Assembly (NCBI RefSeq): GCF_958450345.1 | Contig: NC_088780.1 | Coordinates: 163,414,726-163,478,725, forward strand | Direction: 5' to 3' | DNA from: Calliphora vicina | Lineage: Eukaryota; Arthropoda; Insecta; Diptera; Calliphoridae | Length of the DNA: 64,000 bases | Part shown: piece by piece, positions 52,505-64,000 of the stretch | How positions within the stretch are numbered: position 1 is the stretch's first letter | Layout of the letters: each line of letters begins with the position of its first letter | Program-made: the position numbers and the translations under genes | Notes under the pieces: model-generated | Seen by the model: the letters and a program-made list of their open reading frames with translations, nothing else | Database searches by the model: none | What the model was told of the DNA's origin: nothing

Positions 52505-52623
52505 CCCCCCTGTCTATACCTGATAGATTTTTATCATAAGAAACGTCTCTTTATTAGTTTCGTTATGACAAAATGTTAGTCATAAATTGTTATGATAAAA
52601 ATTTGTCAAGTATAGACAGGGGG
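52505..52623. mobile_element. Harbinger-like MITE with TTA duplication
   Basis: CCCCCTGTCTATACCTGATA with ttatcataa inside is mirrored at the right end; TTA flanks both sides. 119 bp; same family as 57054-57257. Confidence 0.85.
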
Positions 52624-53077
52624 TTAGTTTTCATATAATATAAATAAAGTAGCAAAATCTGTACATAAATCGTAGTATCAAATACTTAAAAGAGAGATGA
52701 AATTTGTATATATTTTGAAGATCAATTGTAATTCAGTAATTGGAAGTCCTATTGACGCATGCCAGGAAACATTCAGGTTTGATATCAAATGATTTGAAAT
52801 CAAACCTATTCTCAAATGTCTAATGTTTGAGAAGGATTTATTAAACATTTGAGGAACATAGCCGGCTAAAAGGAAGGACAGTTAATTCTCAATTTGAGAA
52901 TAATAGCAATTAGCAAATAAAATAAATGGAATATAAATCATGTTTTATTATTTTAAAATTGTGGTATTCAGTCGTTGCAGGAATTTCAAATTGAGATAAA
53001 AAAAATTTTTCAGACGTAATTTCACATATTCAAATATATCTAATTTAGAATTATATGAGAATAACTACAAATACATA

Positions 53078-53263
53078 TCGTCCCCTCAATAAAACAATAG
53101 TGTATAAGCATATACTCCAATATTTTTCTACTTCCACAAAGTGGGTCAAAAGATCAATTGAAATATTACTTTTCTTCTAGATGTCTACTAACCCAAAAAT
53201 TATAAACTTAGTTATTTCGAAATGGCAAAAAAATTATACACTATTGTTTTATTAAGGGGACGA
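53078..53263. mobile_element. MITE with TA duplication
   Basis: TCGTCCCCTCAATAAAACAA with tagtgtataa next to it is mirrored at the right end over about 30 bases. TA flanks both ends, as in Tc1/mariner MITEs. Confidence 0.85.
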
Positions 53264-54178
53264 TATATAAAAGATATACTTTACTAAGTGACAGACATAT
53301 TCATCATCAGCCCAAATGTCAAAAGGTAGAGACTTGAAATTTGGACTCCTCCTGACTCCTCATATACAAGGAATTTTTCGATTGGAAAAATTCGATTGTT
53401 ACGGGTAAAATTGGGTAAATTTTGTATATTGGGGCAAATCCAGGTACATTTTGATTTGAAAAAAGATTTAAAACATATTTTGCGCAATAATTTTAGCTAA
53501 AATTAAGTAATTTGAAATTTCAAACTTCAGGAAAATGGAAAATTTTAACTTTTTTTATAATTGTACTTTTTTCAATATATCAAATTAATTAATTTATCTA
53601 CACAAAAGTTAGCTGTCTTAGCTATCAATTACCTCTTATAGCTTAGGAGATATTCGCATTTTAAAATTATATTTTCAACATTTTTACCCACCCTACTCCA
53701 GTTTTTTGATAACAGTGGGTCGAAATATTTTTAAAAAGTATAAGACATGTATTTTTCTTTTAAATCAGACAGCAAACGAAGAAATAGTATTGTATTAAAT
53801 ATTTAGCATACCGAGGTGTCCTAATTTGGGAACACCGGCCCGAGCCCTTGGTGGACCTAAGTCAAAACTTTAATTCGACAACACTTCCTCTTTTCGCACG
53901 TCAAATTTCATTAAAATCGGACCAACCGTTTAGAAGTTACAGATTTATTTCCCTCTTTTTTTTCTACACCACTGTGCAGCGCCCTCTAGCGTGAGTTTTA
54001 GGTAAAAATAAATATCAAAAATGGATTCCCCGACCCCAAAAATAGTAAGATACCACAACTTTCCGGGATAATAGAAATAAATAGGCATTGTTTTATCAAA
54101 TTTTTAATGATTTTTTCTTGTTAGCCAGCGTTCCAAAATCACTAACTTCAAATGCGTGTAAAAAAAAACTAGCGAATT

Positions 54179-54515
54179 TTCTCAATTTCAATTGGAATTT
54201 TCCCAATTTCATTTGGAATTTTCTCAATTTAAAATTGAATTTCTCAATTTCATTTGGAATATAGAGAATAGACATAGAGCGGAAACTCTCCTGTCAAAGA
54301 CCTAACTCAGTTGTCAAAAACCTAAGTGGTGGGAATGTATTAGTAGAAAAAACTATGTGATAACAAAAACAACACTCGTATGTGTGATTATTTTGAGTAA
54401 TATTTTTGTTTGAGTTTTATTCTAGTTTCCGCTCTATGTTCTCTATGATTTGGAATTTTCTCAATTTCAAATGGAAATTCTCAATTTCAGTTGGAATTTT
54501 CTCAATTTCAGTGAC
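54179..54515. repeat. Short minisatellite, TTTCTCAATTTCAATTGGAAT unit, split by a MITE
   Basis: About 20-21-bp units of the form ttctcaatttcaattggaat lie at 54179-54260 and 54448-54515. The MITE at 54261-54447 sits between them. Confidence 0.8.
54261..54447. mobile_element. MITE of the CATAGAGCGG family inside a minisatellite
   Basis: Ends atagagaatagacatagag and ctctatgttctctat; internal blocks almost identical to the copy at 26213-26401, so both are fairly young. The flanking repeat hides any target duplication. Confidence 0.87.
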
Positions 54516-56681
54516 AAATGGTGTAGTTTAGGACAGTCTCCTAGAACTGCTGGGTTGTTTATGTTTGTACGTACATATACTTATTGTAAAAGTTCTGGCC
54601 AACCCATTCATGCTTTGTCAAACTCAGCGGAAATATAAAGAAAAGGAAATGGCGAGCGATCATTTTGGGAATTAGAAATAAAACTTTAAGATAATAATTG
54701 TCAACTGGGGTAAACGTTTGTTAGCATTTTTTGTTTTGCTTTCATTTTAGGCTGTATTTTATAAAATGTTTAGTTTCATGGATTTGTTTGTTTGTTTTTC
54801 TTACAGTTTTGTTATATTTTTCATATAATAATATATGTATGTATTTGTTTATTATAAATAATTTGTTGTTTATATATGTAATAATTTTCATTTATATAAG
54901 TATATAAGTAGAATTATTGCTTTGTTATTAAAAAAAATCAATACAAATTGTATGGTATATAAATTGTTAGAAATATTACAATACAAAAATGTGTTTTGGT
55001 TTCTTTTATTTTAATATGTAATTAAGTTTATATATTTCTTAAATTTTGTTGGTTACTTGTTTTGTCTTTATAGTAAAGGTACTTTTTTTTAATGTTTAAT
55101 TCTATTAATTTGTTTGTTTTAGTTTTTACTTTAAATAGAAACGGTGTTAGATAAACAATTTCTTTCATTGCACAAACATTTCTGTCTTACTTGCTTCCCT
55201 AATTAAAATTTAAACCCCCACATAATCTGGACAGTAAGCGCCTTCATGGACCCCATCATTACTCTAGTTATAAAACCATGTCAAAATTTTCTATATATAT
55301 GTATATAAGTTATTATGTACTTTTCTTTAAGTACAATGTTTAAAATATTTTCTACTATTTGTGTTTTTTTTTGTTACTTTTTTATTCATTATTAGTTTTT
55401 GGTCTCTGGCGCCTTTAAAACCTTTTGCAAATTTGTTTTATTTCTATTTGATCTAAACCAGTGATGTTCAAAAATAAAAATGAAGATGTATTGGTGAGAG
55501 AGCTACCCAGCAAACATAATGCCAAACACTTAAAATAAGAAAAAAATTAAGAATGTTTAGATTTAGAATTTTTGCCTGATATAACCAATTTACTAAATGA
55601 ATGTAATTTAAATTTTAAGGAAATAAAAGAATACACATTATACGGCCGAAATTCTCTAAAATTTTTTATTTATTTCTGACTTTGTTGTTTTGTGTTCAAT
55701 TGTAATTGAAACGCGTGTGTTTGCTATGCTTCGTCCAAAAACCAACCAACAACAATGCTTAATGAATTTCTGAGAAAAATGAGACATTTGTTACGCTCTT
55801 TTAAAGAGAATAAGAATATGTGTGTTGTTACTCAGCGCGAAAGCACAATGAAATGAACATCATTGATCTAAACACACTTTCTTTTAAATATATAAAAAGC
55901 TTTTGGTTTTTTCTTTTTTTTGTTAATTGTTTTCTAGTTGTTTATCTTTTATAAATATTTAGTTTTGTTTTACTTAAATTGTATTGTATTTCGGTATAAA
56001 ATAAATAATAAAATTCTAGCAAACAGTTAACATTAATATGTATTTTATTCTTATATATTTACGAGTAAGTTATTCATTATTATTATGTATTATTATTTCC
56101 TTTCTTGTTTTTATATTATTTGGTTTAATAATTGTTTTCTAAACAGTTTTCTTTTATTAAAATATTGGAAAAAATATTTTAAATTACTTAAATAAAGAAT
56201 TGAAAATTAAAAAAACAACACAAAAACTCATATTAATAAGAATGCCATCAAAATATCACTGTATTTTAAAGGAGTAGACGTGGTAACGATTTATTTTGTT
56301 TTTCTTTCTAAGTTAACGTAATTTTTAAAACAGAATTTTAAAAAAGAACTTACAATTTGATTGTTTTGTTACTTTCCCTTATTTCGTTTCTTGAATCCAT
56401 TTTTGCATCAGCTGCTGCTCCTTTAATTTATTCAATAATAACTTGTTTTCATTTTCATTTTAATTTATAGTTTAGTTTAGTTTATAATTTGTTTGTTTTT
56501 TATTTTATATTATTCATTATTATTATTATTTCATTGCCTGACTGTTTTTAAGGATATGTGTGCTCATAACTGTGTGCTTTTGTTGTTTTCAATGTAAGTA
56601 TTTCCATTCCATTTTCTTTTCTTTTATGCAAATGTTTTTTTTTTATTTTTTCTTCAAATTATGAGAAAATACTTCATTAAT

Positions 56682-59600
56682 TTATTCGTAAATTTCAATA
56701 TTACGACGTGGTGATGTAAAACTTCCACTACTTAATTGTGAATCGGTTTTCTTTAAGATCGAGACATGATGACCAGCAGCGCCATCTCCAGACCGGCTGG
56801 AGCATCCCACAATTGAGTCTTGTTTATTTAACAAACTGCGTCGTTGATCAGCAAATGAAATGACCGAGTCCTGTTTGACTAATTGATGGCGACGTGGTTC
56901 TGAGAATAAAACAAGAAACAATTATTTAGACAAAATATTTAAAATTAACAAAATTTCCTAATATGGGGTCTCCATGTGCAATAAACTTGGAAATAATTAT
57001 GTTCTCAAATGTCAAATTATATTGTTAACGTCATTATTGTTAACATCACCTTACCCCCTGTCTATACTTGACAAATATTTATCATAACAATTAATGACGT
57101 TTGTTGTCAAGACAAATTTGTCTAAGCAAAAGCACTAATAATTTTATCATAACGAAGCAATAATACTAATAAATGGAGACTATACCTGATAATTTTTTAT
57201 CTTGACAACCATTTTGACGTTTATCATGATAAAAATGTATCAGGTATAGACAGGGAGTTCAATTTAAATTGTGTATTCATGAAAAGTTTATCAGTTAAAC
57301 TATTTTTTTTAGTTTTCAATTTTTTTTTTTTTTTTTTAATTTATGACAAAAAAAATTCAGGATAAAAAATATTTTTCCGGATTTTGAACGATTGTAGGTC
57401 CAACTTACTATAGCCTTATCTACATCGTTGCAATGGACTTTGAAATATCTATTATTAGATATCTATATTGTCTATATTAATTACTTAATAATCCAGATAT
57501 AGATCAAAAATAGGTCAAAAATCGAGGTTGTCCCGAAAGGGTATAAAAAGTCCGAAATTGTTTAGAAATAAATCTGGCATTTCTAAACGGCTAGTCCGAT
57601 CGGTATAAAATTTCACCTATAAATGCTCCAGGGGCGGCTCTATGGGGGGTTCAAAGTAACATTTTTAAGCACGTGCAATTATTTAGTTTCCCTAGCGCTC
57701 GGCTAGGTCTTGAAAAAATATGCTTGAGTGTGGTATTAATCTCTAATAATTTCCGAGTTATAGGCATTTGAAAATTGAAATTTTTTGTATATCTTGGTCC
57801 GCTTTTTTAAAAATATAGGGCGTACTTTTGGACCGAATTAGTTTTGTTAGTGAGGCAAATTATCATTAATATACAAAATATTTTAAAGCAATACCAATTA
57901 TGGATTCAAATTTCTGAACATGAGCGAATTCACTTAATTGTGAATAAATTCGAAAAGAATTCATCGATTGTTATAATCGATATCTCATTTTGTTCCTATT
58001 ACCAAGGTTGTCAGATTTTTTTTACCTCCATCGCCAAAAGCTAAACGAAAAATCGCCAAAAGTCGCCAAAATATTTTTTTTGGAATTCTACATACATATT
58101 TGGTTGGTAAAATTAACATGTTTAGAACGGCCAATGCTAAGCCTTTAACAATTCCAGCTGCATCGCATCTAAGTTTAATTTATATATGCTAATTTTGAAC
58201 ATTACAATTCATATTCCCCTGCAGATACTTTTGGATTTAAATAAAATTAATGAATTTTGAACTACCGAAAATTTCCAAAATGTCTGAGTTTGAGTATTAA
58301 GATTTCAGTTTGCTTTTAACAATTCCAGCTGCATCGCAATAATTGTAAACTTGTGGCCAAAAATCTAACAAATTTGTTGAAATTTCACTTTTAAAGATCT
58401 AAGTTTAATTGATATATGCTAATTTTGACCATTACAATTCATATTCCTCTGCAGATAATTTTGGATTTAAATAAAGTTAATGAATGAATTTTGAACTACC
58501 GAAAATTTCCACATTTTAATATTGAAAATTCATTATATACTTTAAAAAGAGTTATATTTTCTGGTAACTGTTTAAGCATTTCTTTTAAAAGTTTTTTAAG
58601 TACAAAAAACCATTTTCTTTTAAAATTTCTACATCATATTCCTCCATTTTTATATTTTGTAATTCCGTTCCAAATTCTGTGCCAAAATCGATAGATTCCA
58701 AAGGCAGAAAAGAATCCGGCGAACCAATAGCCAATTTTAATGAGCATATTAAGTTATTAAGACGGCTTAAATATTTTAGAAGAAAAAATTAATATTATTC
58801 AAACTACTTGATCGTGTATGCTACCTGCATCCATATGATCAGATAATACGTGATTAATTTTAATTATTAATTATTGGGTTAATAAATATCAAAGAAATTA
58901 AATTATTTCAAGAAAAACAAATAATTTGTTAAAAATCGCCAAATAAATCGCCAATGAAGGCAATGAAAAATCGCCACGTTTGGCAAGAAATCGCCACATC
59001 TGACAGCCCTCCCTATTACATGTGGTAAATCTGAACAATTTCTACCATTTTCAATTTTTCATGATTCTTTTAAAAACAAAAGAATTAGCTATTTTCATTT
59101 TCAATTTATTTTTTGCTTCAGTTTACTCCGAAACTACTGAGCCGATTAAAACGAAGTATGTATGTAGAAATTTGTACATAGTATGGTGAAAATATTTTAA
59201 AAATTCAATAATTCAAAAGAAGAACATTAATAACTCAATTTTATGTACATATATGCAACAAAAAACTAAAATGTTGTGAAAATGAGGGAATTCACTTAAT
59301 TGTGAATAAATTCGAAAAGAATTAATCGATAGTTATGATCGATATCTCATATTATTGCTATTATATGTGGCTTTGCGTTAAGCAATAAACCTGAACAATA
59401 TCTGCTGTTTTCGATTTTTCATGAGTTTTTTCAAACAAAAAAATTTATTATAACTCTCAAACTACTGAGTCGATTAAAACGCAATATATAAACGGATTAA
59501 AGGATAAGTAAATCTAAATTTTTCTAAGTTTACTTTAATAACATCGGACTAACCGTTTTTGAGTTATCATTAATTATGTGCAGAAACTTTAAAAAAAAAA

Positions 59601-61246
59601 TCTAAATTTTGATCATTGGTTTACTTTTTAATTAGAGAGACAACAGAAATCAATTTGTAAATTATTATCTTCAACAGAATTTAAAATTTGGACCATATTT
59701 GTACTACAGGAAGCACAATACTTCAAAATTGTGTAGTGGCTTAAAAGGCTTCTAATTTTTTTTCGATTTTGTTGCCCTGTGTTATCTTAAACTGTAAAAT
59801 CTACAATTCTTAATATAAATAGGGTTCCGGCAAATTTTAAATACTAAATTAAGCTAAAAATCAATAACATTTCTGAAATAATCGGTCAAACATAAACAAT
59901 AGAGGAAATTAGACTATTTCGAGAAACTTTACTGGTATCTGTCTTTATTCCCGGGATAAAAAATTAAATTATTCTCGAGAATTATCAGATCCCGGGAATG
60001 GAAAAAGTATGGAAAATTAGGAATCCACTACTATCTTCAATTTGGTGAAGAGAGAAGGACCTAGGGGGATGAAATTTTCCCTAAATATTGTCTGTTGATC
60101 AGACCAAAAAAAAAAAACAGTCGTAGAGGAGAACCACCTTGTTAGAATATAAGGTGAGACATAGGGTGTCAAATATTTTAATATTTTCATTAAATGTTAA
60201 CGAATATTTTTTAATAAAATAATTTCACTTGAACCAAAATGACCCAAAAACTAAAATTAATTAAATTGTTAAATTAATGATTCTAATTGCTAACCTTCTT
60301 ACTAATTCATTTTGTAAATACTAGTTTTCACTTACCCGGCCTTTGATCAACAAACGATATAACCGAATCTTGTTTCACAAACTTCTGTCTCTTGTGCTCC
60401 AACAACGATGCGCCTCCACCCACCACTGGCGAACCATTCTCATTGCTGCGAGTCATAGTGTTGCGTCGTGAATCAACCGATATAGAATCCTGTGTTGAAA
60501 ACGAATCTTGAAGATTGTGACCAGCACGTTTGTTCTCCAAATAATAGGAAACCACAGAATCCTGTTTCGACAGCGACACCTTCGAACCATTGCTATCTTG
60601 CTGACACAATAAACGCCGAGAACCATCACTGGAGGCGCTCTCCTGTTTGATGAGATATTGACGCGAACCATGTGAGTCCTGTTTCAATAGCATCTGTTGC
60701 GACAAATTGCTGTCCTGTTTGCACATCAAGTTGTGGCGGCGCAATGAGTTGTGCTCGTAAATGTAAGAGACCGCATTGGTTTTGCGTAAACCGGGACTGC
60801 TGGGACTTTTGCGGGAGCCATGTTGATAGTGGGAGGATTTGCGACGGCTGGTGCTGGTGGTGGAAGAGGCAATGGCAACATTGTCATAGTACCTGTGAAG
60901 AAATGAAAACAAAAATATTTAAATTAAAACACTCCAAAAATAACCTTGTAATTGTTTTGAAATGAACTTGAACACAACTTGCACTCTTGCACTTAAACAT
61001 ACAGACACACACACACACTAAGTATGTGTGATATGTGTGTGCAGATGTGTGTGTTTCCTCTAGCAACTCACCTCAAACGGCCGCAACAGGAGCGTGATTT
61101 GATTATGGCGGCAAAACCTCGTCTATATTTCTTATTAAAGAATGCATACAATATGGGATTGATGCATGAATTGGACGAGCCCAGCCACTGAGCAAATGGT
61201 GTGACCTTGTTTAAGATTTCACTCTCCTCAATGGATATCTCACCAC
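56682..61246 (-). CDS. C-terminal part of a rhodopsin-family GPCR with KQDS-repeat tail (last three exons)
   Basis: Exons (minus strand): 61072-61246, 60336-60892 and 56682-56899, with consistent phases; the 5' part lies beyond 64000. The first exon encodes the loop before TM7, TM7 with the signature NSCINPILYAFF, helix 8 (NKKYRRGFAAII) and a Cys pair (SCCGRLR) that could be palmitoylated. The next two exons encode a hydrophilic tail of about 255 residues, rich in Ser, Arg and Gln, with about eleven short motifs of the form K/Q-Q-D/E-S (CKQDS, LKQDS, IKQES, SKQDSVVS, VKQDSVIS, NKQDS, KKTDS), and it ends RRNIEIYE. TM7 with WLG and NPxLY resembles aminergic receptors more than the ETH receptor in this window. 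I do not recognise the exact receptor. The motif repeats look like phosphorylation or scaffold sites (inference). Confidence 0.85.
57054..57257. mobile_element. Harbinger-like MITE, second copy
   Basis: CCCCCTGTCTATACTTGACA at the left and tatcaggtatagacagggag at the right; longer inside than the 52505 copy. The flanks are tta and ttc, one mismatch. Confidence 0.8.
57300..57545 (-). mobile_element. Mini-me fragment
   Basis: Shares the blocks tttgaacgattgtaggtcca, ctttgaaatatctattatta and aatccagatatag with the other mini-me copies; truncated before the GTCY part. Confidence 0.78.
58003..59011. mobile_element. hAT-like non-autonomous element, about 1 kb
   Basis: The ends caaggttgtcagat and atctgacagccctc pair with a few mismatches; an exact 8-bp duplication cctattac flanks them (57995-58002, 59012-59019). 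Both subterminal zones carry repeated atcgccaaaa/atcgccac motifs, as hAT transposase-binding sites often do. An internal segment of about 130 bp is duplicated (58150-58275 and 58390-58515). No recognisable transposase. Confidence 0.85.
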
Positions 61247-62114
61247 CTAAACGTATGTGTGGATTTGTGTGTGTAGGTTGGTTGGTTGGTATGTGAATAA
61301 ATGTTTATGAAGAAATTTTGCGATTGACATTGAAAATAGAAAAAAATGCACAAAAAAAAAAACAAATATAAATATAAAACACATACAAATACAAATATAG
61401 AATATAGTAGTAGTTAGTACATATTAGTTTGTTGGTGTTACACTCGAAAATTATTATTAATAGAAAAATATTTTCGAAAAATACAAGTACTTGTGCATTT
61501 TAAGTGTGATGTTTGTTTCAAGGACGATATGTGTCAAAGAGTTTTTTCTATTTGTGAATTATTCCATCAATAAATTTAATAATAGTAAAAGCCATAAAGA
61601 TTACATCGCCTGACACTATCCAAAGGTCATGAATTAAACATAACTTCAGAAAGAATTCAGCAACATTGTTTTATACCCATCCCTCAAATATTGATTTTAT
61701 CATTCCGTTTGTAACACATCAAAATATTGATTGTAGAGTCATAAAATAATTTATATCATTGTAAAGAGGAAGTTACATCACCCCCAAATTTACCTTGGGT
61801 ATTTAGATTTTGTTAATTTATGGCACAAATATTTTCAAATTTTGAAAAACTCACGATTTAATGTTCGATTTTGAGAAAAGGTACAAAATTCGACCAAGAA
61901 ATGTTATTAAACTTATCGAGGAAGTTGAGGCACGGCCAAGTTTATGGTTGTGCTGATTATAAATGTCCCAAAGATATTTTATGACCAGATGTCGCAGATG
62001 CCATTAACCCATTTCGGTCCGCTGTTCGATTTTTCGAACAGTAACAAGTACTAGAGCTATATTCGGCTGTGCCGAATCTTATATAACCTTCACCAAATTA
62101 TAATTCAAAATAAA

Positions 62115-62363
62115 CCCAGCAAGCACCAAACACCCAAAAATTCAAGCACTTGAACATTTTGTTGGAATTTGACTTGAATGCAAATGTAATTATATTTTAA
62201 ACTTGAAAAATATTTGAAAAATTAAATATTATTCCTTTTCCTTTTAACTGAGAATGATATTGAAATAAAGTGTAATACAACTGTAATTCAATTGTTTGAC
62301 TATAACTCAAGGCTTGATTTACACTTGCTTTCAACTTGAACTTCAGTGAAAATGCTTATTGGG
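62115..62363. mobile_element. Possible MITE inside the mini-me copy
   Basis: Short imperfect ends cccagcaagca and tgcttattggg. A related cccagcaaacata block occurs at 55506. No clear duplication. Confidence 0.5.
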
Positions 62364-62382
62364 AAAATTTTAAATATTTATA

Positions 62383-62799
62383 AAGGTAATTTATAGACGG
62401 CAATACTGAGTATAAATATTTGTCAAAAACTCAAGTATCAAAATACAATTTCATCGTCTAAACAAAATTTGTATCAGATTTTCAAAAAATACAAATGATT
62501 TTTTTGATTTACGGTCGGTATTTAAAATTTGTTTAAAACAATTCAAAAACTTGTTATTTTCATATGTATCGGGTATGTATTTATAAATACAAATAAGGCA
62601 AACAAAAATGTCAAGAAAATATAAAATAAAAATAAAGGTTGCAGAAAAATATCAATCAACAAAGAAATAAAATATTTGTAATACTATCGTGTAAACAATA
62701 AATGTTTTTCGAAACGATTTTTTGAAATACCGAATGATTTCAATAATATTTAAAATTTGAAAAGTGTTAATACTCAGTATTGCCGTCTATAAATACCTT
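62383..62799. mobile_element. MITE inside the mini-me copy
   Basis: aaggtaatttatagacggca with atactgagtat is mirrored by atactcagtattgccgtcta and taaataccttaa at the right end. About 417 bp, no coding capacity. Confidence 0.8.
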
Positions 62800-63612
62800 A
62801 AGTAAAAAAAAATATTTTTTTTCCAAAGTTGTTTTTTCATTTTTTGAAAAAAAAAATTTTCGAATTGTTTTTTAAAATTGTTTTTTGTGTTTTAATTTTT
62901 TTTTAATATTTAGCGGAAAAAATTTTGGTGAAAAAAAAAAAATTCGGGTTAAAAATATCCGATTTTGACCGATTGTAGGTCCAACTTACTATGGTCTTAT
63001 ATACGTCATTGCAAAAGTCTTTGAAATATCTATCATTAGATATCCATACTGTCTTTATTAATGACTTAGTAATCCAGATATAGGTAAAAAAATAGGTAAA
63101 AAATCGAGGTTGTCCTGTTTCTTTCCTTATATCTCAGCCATTTGTGGAACGATTTTCTCGATTTTAAATAGCAACCGAGCCGGAAGAATTCCGTAGATAT
63201 TGATGTATGAATCGTGTATGTAAGTTATTTGGGGGCTTCGGAAAGTTGATTTCAACAGACAGACGGATATGGCTTAATCACATCCGCTTTATAGGTTCGG
63301 AAATGAAAAATGTAGAAATTACAAACGGAATGACAAACTTATAAACTTATCACCATTTTTAAAAAAAAATTTAGGTATGAAAAATGGTAATTTCAACAAA
63401 ATTTTGATATGAATATTAAGTCTTATCTTTAAGCTAATAAAAAAACTATATCCCGCCGAGACCATCCCCCTCCCCCTCGATGCTAGGTGTAAATTTCTGC
63501 AACCAATATTTTTAGACACTTTTTAAATTAATGTAACTGTTTCATCAAAGATAAAAACCATGATTTACATGCAAATGCGTGACTTCACATACATATGTGT
63601 GTCTAAACTTGA

Positions 63613-63751
63613 CTGTTCGAAATTTCGAACGCTGGCGCTTATACTTTATGTCAGCTTTGTATACTAGTAGAACATTTGGATTTATTTGGGGTTCTATTTG
63701 CATACAAAGCTGACATATAGAATAAGCGCCAGCGTTCGAAATTTCGAACAG
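63613..63751. mobile_element. Fold-back MITE
   Basis: CTGTTCGAAATTTCGAACGC with tggcgcttat is mirrored at the right, and a second block gtcagctttgtat also pairs. The 139-bp element folds almost completely. No target duplication seen. Confidence 0.8.
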
Positions 63752-64000
63752 CCGTTTTTGGGAAAACGAAAAATGGGAAATTTTTTTACCAGAATTTTGC
63801 AATCAGTGGGTCCTAATTACCCTAAAAAAGTATTTTTTTAAAAAAAATAAATAAAAATTTAATCTCGGAGCGAAATGGGCAAATCTCAGCACCTCTTTCA
63901 ATTGCAATTTGGAAAACTTCAGAACGTCAGGCCAAGGCATTTGTTTGTTTCAAATGATTTGACAGTTCTGGCAATGTCTTACAACGGATCTGACAATTTT

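Larger units (their letters stand above)
47265..56681. other. Intergenic region between the TatD-like gene and the KQDS-tail GPCR
   Basis: Contains mini-me and Tc1-like remnants, several MITEs and long T-rich stretches on the plus strand (A-rich on the minus strand), especially 50100-51700 and 54700-56600. Part of the latter is probably 3' UTR of the minus-strand receptor. No exon recognised. Confidence 0.65.
62041..63345 (-). mobile_element. Mini-me element with nested insertions
   Basis: Inverse orientation: the 3' hairpin attcggctgtgccgaat lies at 62070-62086 and the 5' part (aaacggaatgacaaacttat) at 63324-63343. The GTCY array is reduced to a few units near 63258. Foreign sequence at about 62115-62799 splits it. 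Confidence 0.82.
61247..64000 (-). other. Intron of the KQDS-tail GPCR
   Basis: Lies upstream of the TM7 exon on the minus strand; the next exon is not seen before 64000. Contains the mini-me copy with nested MITEs and the hairpin at 63613. Confidence 0.7.

Overview
The window is nuclear DNA of a cyclorrhaphan fly, most likely a calyptrate such as a blowfly or house-fly relative. Three things suggest this. All proteins are insect-like and interrupted by introns with GT...AG borders. The DNA is very AT-rich. It also carries several copies of a DINE-1/mini-me-type repeat: a hairpin-ended non-autonomous Helitron with a GTCT array, a repeat type known from Diptera. The species is inferred, not proven.

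Six genes can be supported. (1) 1023-1980 and 19536-20475 (+): two paralogous alternative last exons of a rhodopsin-family neuropeptide receptor, best read as the ecdysis-triggering-hormone receptor ETHR; the shared upstream exons lie outside the window. (2) 25798-35073 (-): Rab1, five exons, 205 residues, complete. (3) 37473-38039 (-): AP-2 sigma, three exons, 142 residues, complete. (4) 38550-39379 (+): isopentenyl-diphosphate delta-isomerase, two exons, 255 residues, divergent from AP-2 sigma across about 510 bp. (5) 43472-47264 (-): a TatD-like protein, five exons, 321 residues, lacking two usual metal-site residues. (6) 56682-61246 (-): the last three exons of another class A GPCR, with TM7 and a long tail of repeated KQDS-type motifs; the rest lies beyond 64000.

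Between and inside the genes the DNA is packed with transposons. They include a Tc1-like element with double terminal repeats and a single-frameshift transposase (28649-30301), mariner and Tc1-like transposase remnants, several mini-me copies, and about twenty short inverted-repeat elements (MITEs). Many of these show exact target duplications: 8 bp (hAT-like), TTAA (piggyBac-like), TA (Tc1/mariner-like) and 3 bp (Harbinger-like). The interval 11261-13924 is a three-layer nest: an outer inverted-repeat element holds a TAGGG hAT-like element, which holds a mini-me element carrying a (GTCT)96 microsatellite.

The genes do not form a pathway. Rab1 and AP-2 sigma both act in membrane traffic, Idi in isoprenoid synthesis, and the two receptors in signalling. 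No RNA genes, CRISPR arrays or viral genes were recognised.
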